NCBI RefSeq assembly: GCF_008801925.2
Contig: NZ_CP062807.1
Coordinates: 61,310-125,309 of the forward strand
Direction: 5' to 3'
Source of the DNA: Cupriavidus basilensis
GTDB lineage: Bacteria > Pseudomonadota > Gammaproteobacteria > Burkholderiales > Burkholderiaceae
DNA: 64,000 nucleotides
Made by a program: the position numbers and the translations under genes
Notes under the pieces: model-generated
Database searches by the model: none
Told to the model about the DNA's origin: nothing
What the model saw: the letters and a program-made list of their open reading frames with translations, nothing else
Part shown: piece after piece, positions 60,052 to 64,000 of the stretch
Position numbering within the stretch: position 1 is the stretch's first letter
Layout of the letters: every line of letters starts with the position of its first letter

Positions 60052-60816
60052 ATGCTCTGGCGTAAGAAGGCAGATCAGGATGCCGCCGCAGTAGCGGACA
60101 TCGACAATGTCGGAGCTGGCGCAGATAAGGCGCCGGCGAAAGCTAAAAAGAAGGGCCGCGATGCGGTGAATCCGTTCGTGGAGCACCAGCGGCACCAGGA
60201 CGATCGTTATATGAACCTGGCAAAGGCGAAGGCCAACTGGCAAGTCGCTTTCTGCATGCAGACGGCGTTGCTATCCATCTCGATAGCCTTCAACGGCTAC
60301 GCACTGCTCAAGCCGAAATTTCAGCCCTATGTGGTTGTTCAAGACCAGATTGGGCACGTGGTGGCGGTAGGGCCGGTCGATCAGAGCAATCCCATAGACT
60401 CGCGCCGCATCATTCGTGGACAGACCATCGAATGGGTGGAGAACGCACGCGCTGTTATTGGGGATCTGAAGGCAGCGAAGAAGAACTTTGATTGGGTATA
60501 TGCGCGCGTGGCCGCCGGTTCGCCGGCCAAGAAGAAGCTTGATGAGTTCTATCGCCAACGTGAGCCATACAAGACCGCAGCTACCTCAAGCGCCGTCGCA
60601 GTCGTCACCCTGGCTCTCCCCATCGGAGGCAACACGTGGGACCTGGAGTGGACGGAGGAATGGCGCAATCTTCAGGGTGAGGTTCTCAGGAAGGAACGCT
60701 GGAAGGTGAAGCTGACGTACACCATCGTCGCGCAAGACTCGGAAGAGAACATTCGCCGGAATCCTGCCGGTTACATGGTCACTGACTTCTCCTGGTCGAA
60801 GCAAAGTGGGATTTGA
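60052..60816 (+). CDS. trbF: TrbF/VirB8-type assembly factor (254 aa)
   Basis: A short cytoplasmic basic part, one membrane helix (residues ~62-85, AFCMQTALLSISIAFNGYAL) and a periplasmic NTF2-like VirB8 domain (RIIRGQTIEWVENARAVIGD, WTEEWRNLQGEVLRKERW, NPAGYMVTDFSWSKQ). Bitopic scaffolding protein of the channel. Standard length. Confidence 0.9.
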   Translation: MLWRKKADQDAAAVADIDNVGAGADKAPAKAKKKGRDAVNPFVEHQRHQDDRYMNLAKAKANWQVAFCMQTALLSISIAFNGYALLKPKFQPYVVVQDQIGHVVAVGPVDQSNPIDSRRIIRGQTIEWVENARAVIGDLKAAKKNFDWVYARVAAGSPAKKKLDEFYRQREPYKTAATSSAVAVVTLALPIGGNTWDLEWTEEWRNLQGEVLRKERWKVKLTYTIVAQDSEENIRRNPAGYMVTDFSWSKQSGI

Positions 60817-60823
60817 GGCAAAC

Positions 60824-61717
60824 ATGATCGTGAAAAAGCAAATTCTCGTAGCGCTGTCTGTCGCTTTGCTGTCGTCGGTGGCCGGCGCCGGTACCGGCAC
60901 AAGCAAGAAATTTCTGACGTTGGAAGACGCTGCGCTGGCGCAAGCTAAGAAATGGCAGCAGACGGGGGTCGCAAAGCCCATCATGTCGGACGATGGGAAA
61001 GTGCTCTATCCATTCGGCCAGTACATGCCGACGATCACATGTGCGCCCCTGCGTGCGTGCGACGTCGAGCTCGAGCCCGGTGAAAATGTGAGTGGCAAGC
61101 CAATGCTCGGCGACTCCGCCAGGTGGCTGCTCTCCAAGGCCCAATCTGGCCCGGCTGAGAAACGCGTGACTCATATCGTCGTGAAGCCGACGGACACCGG
61201 CCTGGAAACGAACATGATCGTCACTACCGATCGGCGCACGTACCACATGCGTCTTTACTCAAGCGCAAACGAGCGTGATTACATGAACCGGGCGGGCTTC
61301 TACTATCCGCAGGACATCGTTGACGAGTGGAATGATGCTGAGCAAACCGCGCAGAGGCGAGCCAAGGAAGACGGCGCCCGTGTCGTCGCGGATCTTCCCC
61401 CTACGTCAATCGATAAGCTCGATTTTAGCTATAGCGTCGACGGCGACAAAACGCTCTTCAATCCTACGCGGGTCTTCAACGACGGGACACGGACCTACAT
61501 TCAAATGCCCGAGCAAATGAAGTCGGCGGAGGCGCCAGTGCTTCTGCTGCTCGATCGCGAAGACAAGCCGCAGATCGTCAACTATCGTGTCAAGGACGCC
61601 TATTACATCGTGGACAAGCTGTTCGACCGGGCCATGCTGGTCGTTGGTGTCGACTCGAACCAGAGCAAAGTGACGATCACATGGAACAAGGCGCCGAAAC
61701 GCGGCTTGTTCTGGTAA
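60824..61717 (+). CDS. trbG: TrbG/VirB9-type outer-membrane channel protein (297 aa)
   Basis: A signal peptide (residues 1-21, ILVALSVALLSSVAGA), then the VirB9/TrbG fold (VLYPFGQYMPTITCAPLRAC, THIVVKPTDTGLETNMIVTT, FNDGTRTYIQMPEQM). It forms the outer-membrane core with VirB10. The ATG at 60824 has GAGG upstream. DNA for residues ~30-34 contains the near-perfect palindrome copy 11 at 60911. Confidence 0.9.
   Translation: MIVKKQILVALSVALLSSVAGAGTGTSKKFLTLEDAALAQAKKWQQTGVAKPIMSDDGKVLYPFGQYMPTITCAPLRACDVELEPGENVSGKPMLGDSARWLLSKAQSGPAEKRVTHIVVKPTDTGLETNMIVTTDRRTYHMRLYSSANERDYMNRAGFYYPQDIVDEWNDAEQTAQRRAKEDGARVVADLPPTSIDKLDFSYSVDGDKTLFNPTRVFNDGTRTYIQMPEQMKSAEAPVLLLLDREDKPQIVNYRVKDAYYIVDKLFDRAMLVVGVDSNQSKVTITWNKAPKRGLFW
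60911..60926. repeat. backbone palindrome copy 11 (TTTCTGACGTTGGAAG) inside trbG
   Basis: 15 of 16 positions match the palindrome; only the last base differs (G for A). Lies near the 5' end of trbG. Confidence 0.7.
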
Positions 61718-61726
61718 GGGCGCGCC

Positions 61727-63130
61727 ATGGCAAAAGCAGAAGCCAATAGCGATCCGTTCGCATCGCCGGACTCCGTTCCTCTCAAGGGAAAGGTTACTGG
61801 CATCACCAAGTTGTCTCGCAAGGCAAAATTGCTCATGTCGATGGTCGCCGTTGGCACAGTGGCGGGCATTGTCTTTTCCATCATGACCGTGGGGGATGAC
61901 GCTGCTCCGGTTGCCTCGAGTGACCCGAATGCGAGCGACAGCGCCAAAGCAAAAGGCATGGAACTAGCTCGCGCGGACGGCAATGCGGACGAGATACCCG
62001 ATGGACAGGCGTCAGCCGTTGCGGACAAGTTGGGGGTGGATACGTCGCTGGGCGGCGGAATCCAAGTGGGCCCTGCCGAAGTCGGAGCGGCGAAGAGCGG
62101 TGATGTGGTGAAGCTCCCGGAGACGAACGGTGTACCTGGCAAACAAGGGGAGGCTACGCCGCTTGTGCCGGCGCCAGGGCAGGGAGCCGCGCCGGCGGCT
62201 CCGCCGGCTGAAACCAGCGAACAGGCAGCGGCACGTCGGGCGCGAGACGAACGGGACGAGAAGGCACGTCAGGCTAGGGCCGCATCCATTGAAAGCGCCG
62301 GCGTCTCCGAAGGTGTCGCGGGCGGTCCAGGGGCGGCAAACGCTCAAATTGCCAATGCAGTTTCGCAAGCTGCAGCAGCGTTAGCGGGGCAGGGTAAGCC
62401 TGGTACCGGCCTTGCAGGACTCGGGTTGAATGGGCAACAAGAACAAGACGACGTGAACAAGCAGATCCGCAAGGAATCTTTCTTGCGGGATGCTGGCGCG
62501 AGCTCTGGAAGTACCTACCTGCAGGAAACGAAGCAGAAGCCGCTTGGCGTGTACGAAATTAAGGCGGGCTGGAACATTCCGATGGTGCTGGAATGCGGCA
62601 TCAATTCGGACCTGCCGGGGCAGACTTGCGCGAGGGTCAGCGAGAACGTCTACGATACGGTGTCTGGTCGTCACCTCCTCGTTCCGCAGGGGACAAAGGC
62701 GATCGGCATGTATGACAGCCGGATCGCTGTTGGCCAAAGTCGTCTACTGGTCGTCTGGAATCGCCTGATCTTTCCGGATGGGACAAGCTTCGTCATACAG
62801 GGCATGCCTGGTACTGACGGCGCGGGGAACGCAGGTTTCGACGGAGACGTGAATAACCACTATGCTCGAATTTTCTTGGGGGCGGGGTTGATGAGTCTGG
62901 TGTCTGCTGGCGCCCAACTCTCGCAGCCGCAGCAGTCGTCAACGAACGGCACCGCTCCTTCGGCGCAGCAGACGATCGCCGCCGCTATGGGGCAGCAGCT
63001 GGCTCAGGTAAGCGGTGCCATGATCCAGCGGAACATGCAGATCCAGCCAACTATTACGCAGATGCCCGGATACCGCTTCAATGTCACGCTCACTCGCGAC
63101 ATGTTGTTCCCAGCTCCTTACGGGCGTTGA
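61727..63130 (+). CDS. trbI: TrbI/VirB10-type channel protein (467 aa)
   Basis: One membrane helix near residues 33-55 (LLMSMVAVGTVAGIVFSIMT), an Ala/Pro-rich periplasmic linker and a C-terminal VirB10 domain (QTKPLG-like start, CEYELKAGWNIPMV-type pattern seen as VYEIKAGWNIPMV, SRLLVVWNRLIFPDGTS, MPGYRFNVTLTRDMLF). It spans both membranes in the core complex. It ends the operon; a terminator follows 24 bp downstream. Confidence 0.92.
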   Translation: MAKAEANSDPFASPDSVPLKGKVTGITKLSRKAKLLMSMVAVGTVAGIVFSIMTVGDDAAPVASSDPNASDSAKAKGMELARADGNADEIPDGQASAVADKLGVDTSLGGGIQVGPAEVGAAKSGDVVKLPETNGVPGKQGEATPLVPAPGQGAAPAAPPAETSEQAAARRARDERDEKARQARAASIESAGVSEGVAGGPGAANAQIANAVSQAAAALAGQGKPGTGLAGLGLNGQQEQDDVNKQIRKESFLRDAGASSGSTYLQETKQKPLGVYEIKAGWNIPMVLECGINSDLPGQTCARVSENVYDTVSGRHLLVPQGTKAIGMYDSRIAVGQSRLLVVWNRLIFPDGTSFVIQGMPGTDGAGNAGFDGDVNNHYARIFLGAGLMSLVSAGAQLSQPQQSSTNGTAPSAQQTIAAAMGQQLAQVSGAMIQRNMQIQPTITQMPGYRFNVTLTRDMLFPAPYGR

Positions 63131-63154
63131 GCGCCCTTTCCCAAGCGAATCTGG

Positions 63155-63184
63155 AGCCCCACACGGTTGTAGTGGGGCTTTTTT
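63155..63184 (+). terminator. rho-independent terminator of the trb operon
   Basis: Stem AGCCCCAC/GTGGGGCT with a 9-base loop and six T. Confidence 0.9.
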
Positions 63185-63281
63185 ACAGCCGCTTTTTCGT
63201 GCCATTCTTTTAGTATCAGCTACAATCGCAAAGGAAAAGTCATAGGAAATATCCACTGGGGGGTGGGGGCAATCATAAAAT

Positions 63282-63827
63282 ATGAAAGCTGATAAAAATA
63301 GCCGCGCGCGGTCTGCGACGAAGACCGCAACACGACGTGACGTTTCAAGCGCTCGCACACCACGAAAGCCCATCTCAGCGCCGGCGCCTGCGAGCGTTCC
63401 TGAACCGGCAAACATGGTACGGCCCAAGCGGCTTGGGCGTCCGCGAACGCGGCTCGAGGAGCCGAAGGTCGTGCCTACCCGATGTCCGGAGAACATGTAC
63501 ACATACTTGAAGATGATCGCCCCTCTCGAGTGGCGCTCGTTGACCGGAATGTTTCAAGACATGATGACCCGATTCCTTGCTACAGAACCTTGGAAGCACG
63601 GCCTCCTTTGGCGCAAGCCGCGCACAGCGCTGACGTTTCAAGATGGAGTCGCGGGCCGCACAGGTTGGGAGCAGGTGAACATTCAGCTTCCGCCGGAACT
63701 AGCTGAGCAAGTGGAGCATGCAGCAAGGGGCGTGGGTGTGTCGAAGGCCGCGTTTTGCTACACGGCTATGTTCTGGTGGATTCAGTACATTTATCCGCCA
63801 AAAGCTGTCAAACGTCTGTCGCAGTAA
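63282..63827 (+). CDS. basic protein with ribbon-helix-helix-like C-terminus (181 aa)
   Basis: The N-terminal ~60 residues are basic and disordered. The C-terminal part has two segments that resemble RHH folds: PENMYTYLKMIAPLEWRSLT and VNIQLPPELAEQVEHAARGV. Such proteins act as plasmid repressors or relaxosome factors. It stands alone between the trb terminator and palindrome copy 12. Candidate binder of one of the dyads in the window; not shown by sequence alone. Confidence 0.5.
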   Translation: MKADKNSRARSATKTATRRDVSSARTPRKPISAPAPASVPEPANMVRPKRLGRPRTRLEEPKVVPTRCPENMYTYLKMIAPLEWRSLTGMFQDMMTRFLATEPWKHGLLWRKPRTALTFQDGVAGRTGWEQVNIQLPPELAEQVEHAARGVGVSKAAFCYTAMFWWIQYIYPPKAVKRLSQ

Positions 63828-63871
63828 GCGGTATGTGGTGTCGTTTTCCCGACTTTAACGCCACGGAGCTT

Positions 63872-63887
63872 TTTCCAACGTAAGAAA
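63872..63887. repeat. backbone palindrome copy 12 (TTTCCAACGTAAGAAA)
   Basis: One base deviates from the alternating half-site pattern. Lies 44 bp after the RHH-like gene, before a gene beyond the window. Confidence 0.75.
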
Positions 63888-63971
63888 TTCGGGCCCTCGC
63901 CGGGCTCGTTTGACATGCGGAGAGTGCAATAAAAATATCAAAAAACCGTTGCGCCCAAGAGTCGGCTATCA

Positions 63972-63987
63972 TAATATTGCAATATCG
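63972..63987. promoter_or_regulatory. imperfect TGATATTNNAATATCA site at the window end
   Basis: TAATATTGCAATATCG matches at 12 of 14 defined positions the dyad found at 48918 and 56194, again upstream of a gene start (outside). Confidence 0.5.
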
Positions 63988-64000
63988 CAGGAGCGTAAAT

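Overview
The window looks like part of a large conjugative plasmid, or a plasmid-like integrative element, from a high-GC betaproteobacterium of the order Burkholderiales (Cupriavidus/Ralstonia/Burkholderia type). The evidence is the GC-rich codon use, a DUF3717 protein of a type typical of Burkholderiales, a KfrA-like protein, an IncP-style relaxase/oriT block, and a P-type (Trb/VirB) secretion operon. No replication or partition locus can be named with confidence, and no tRNA, rRNA or CRISPR array was seen.

Layout. 1-2.8 kb: the N-terminal part of a SWIM-finger helicase-like protein, and a tyrosine recombinase divergent from a kfrA-like gene. 3.2-11.2 kb: a complete Tn21-subgroup mercury transposon (tnpA, tnpR, EAL gene, merE, merD, merA, merP, merT, merR) bounded by 38-bp inverted repeats; it truncates kfrA on the left and an acyltransferase on the right and has no matching target duplication. 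11.2-17.4 kb: acyltransferase remnant, an unknown gene behind a perfect LexA box, a PIN-domain protein, a small ATP-dependent DNA ligase with a DUF2188 partner, two small regulator-like genes, and an AbiEii-type nucleotidyltransferase. 17.4-21.8 kb: an array of about a dozen tiny genes, many preceded by an AACGCCCC...GGGG stem-loop leader. 22-28.2 kb: an IS3-family element inside a small gene, then a compact operon of membrane proteins, a DUF4238 protein and a second tyrosine recombinase. 28.3-32 kb: exported and membrane proteins. 32.1-35.8 kb: relaxase (traI), mobC/traJ, oriT and a TraK-like protein. 35.8-41.7 kb: cargo (SprT-like protease, a TGT-like/DUF6884 protein, a thermonuclease fusion, small genes). 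41.7-46.9 kb: two paralogous TraL-like ATPases, a TraM-like protein and a TraB-like nitrilase-fold protein. 47-64 kb: an XRE regulator, an unknown wing-helix-like protein, then a long rightward operon that joins a PilL/PilN/PilO/PilP secretin module to trbC-like, virB3, virB4, trbJ, a lipoprotein, trbL, trbF, trbG and trbI.

How it works together. The relaxase, MobC and oriT would start DNA processing, and the Pil-Trb operon would build the envelope channel. VirB11/TrbB and VirD4/TraG are not in the window. The strongest unexplained signal is a set of twelve copies of a 16-bp palindrome (consensus TTTCYRACGTYRGAAA) from 16 kb to the right end. Most lie just upstream of genes and two are inside T4SS genes, a layout like the KorB operators of IncP plasmids. 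Two further dyads, GTGCACNNGTGCAC and TGATATTNNAATATCA, overlap good promoter sequences. Together they suggest an undescribed multi-repressor network that coordinates this backbone.
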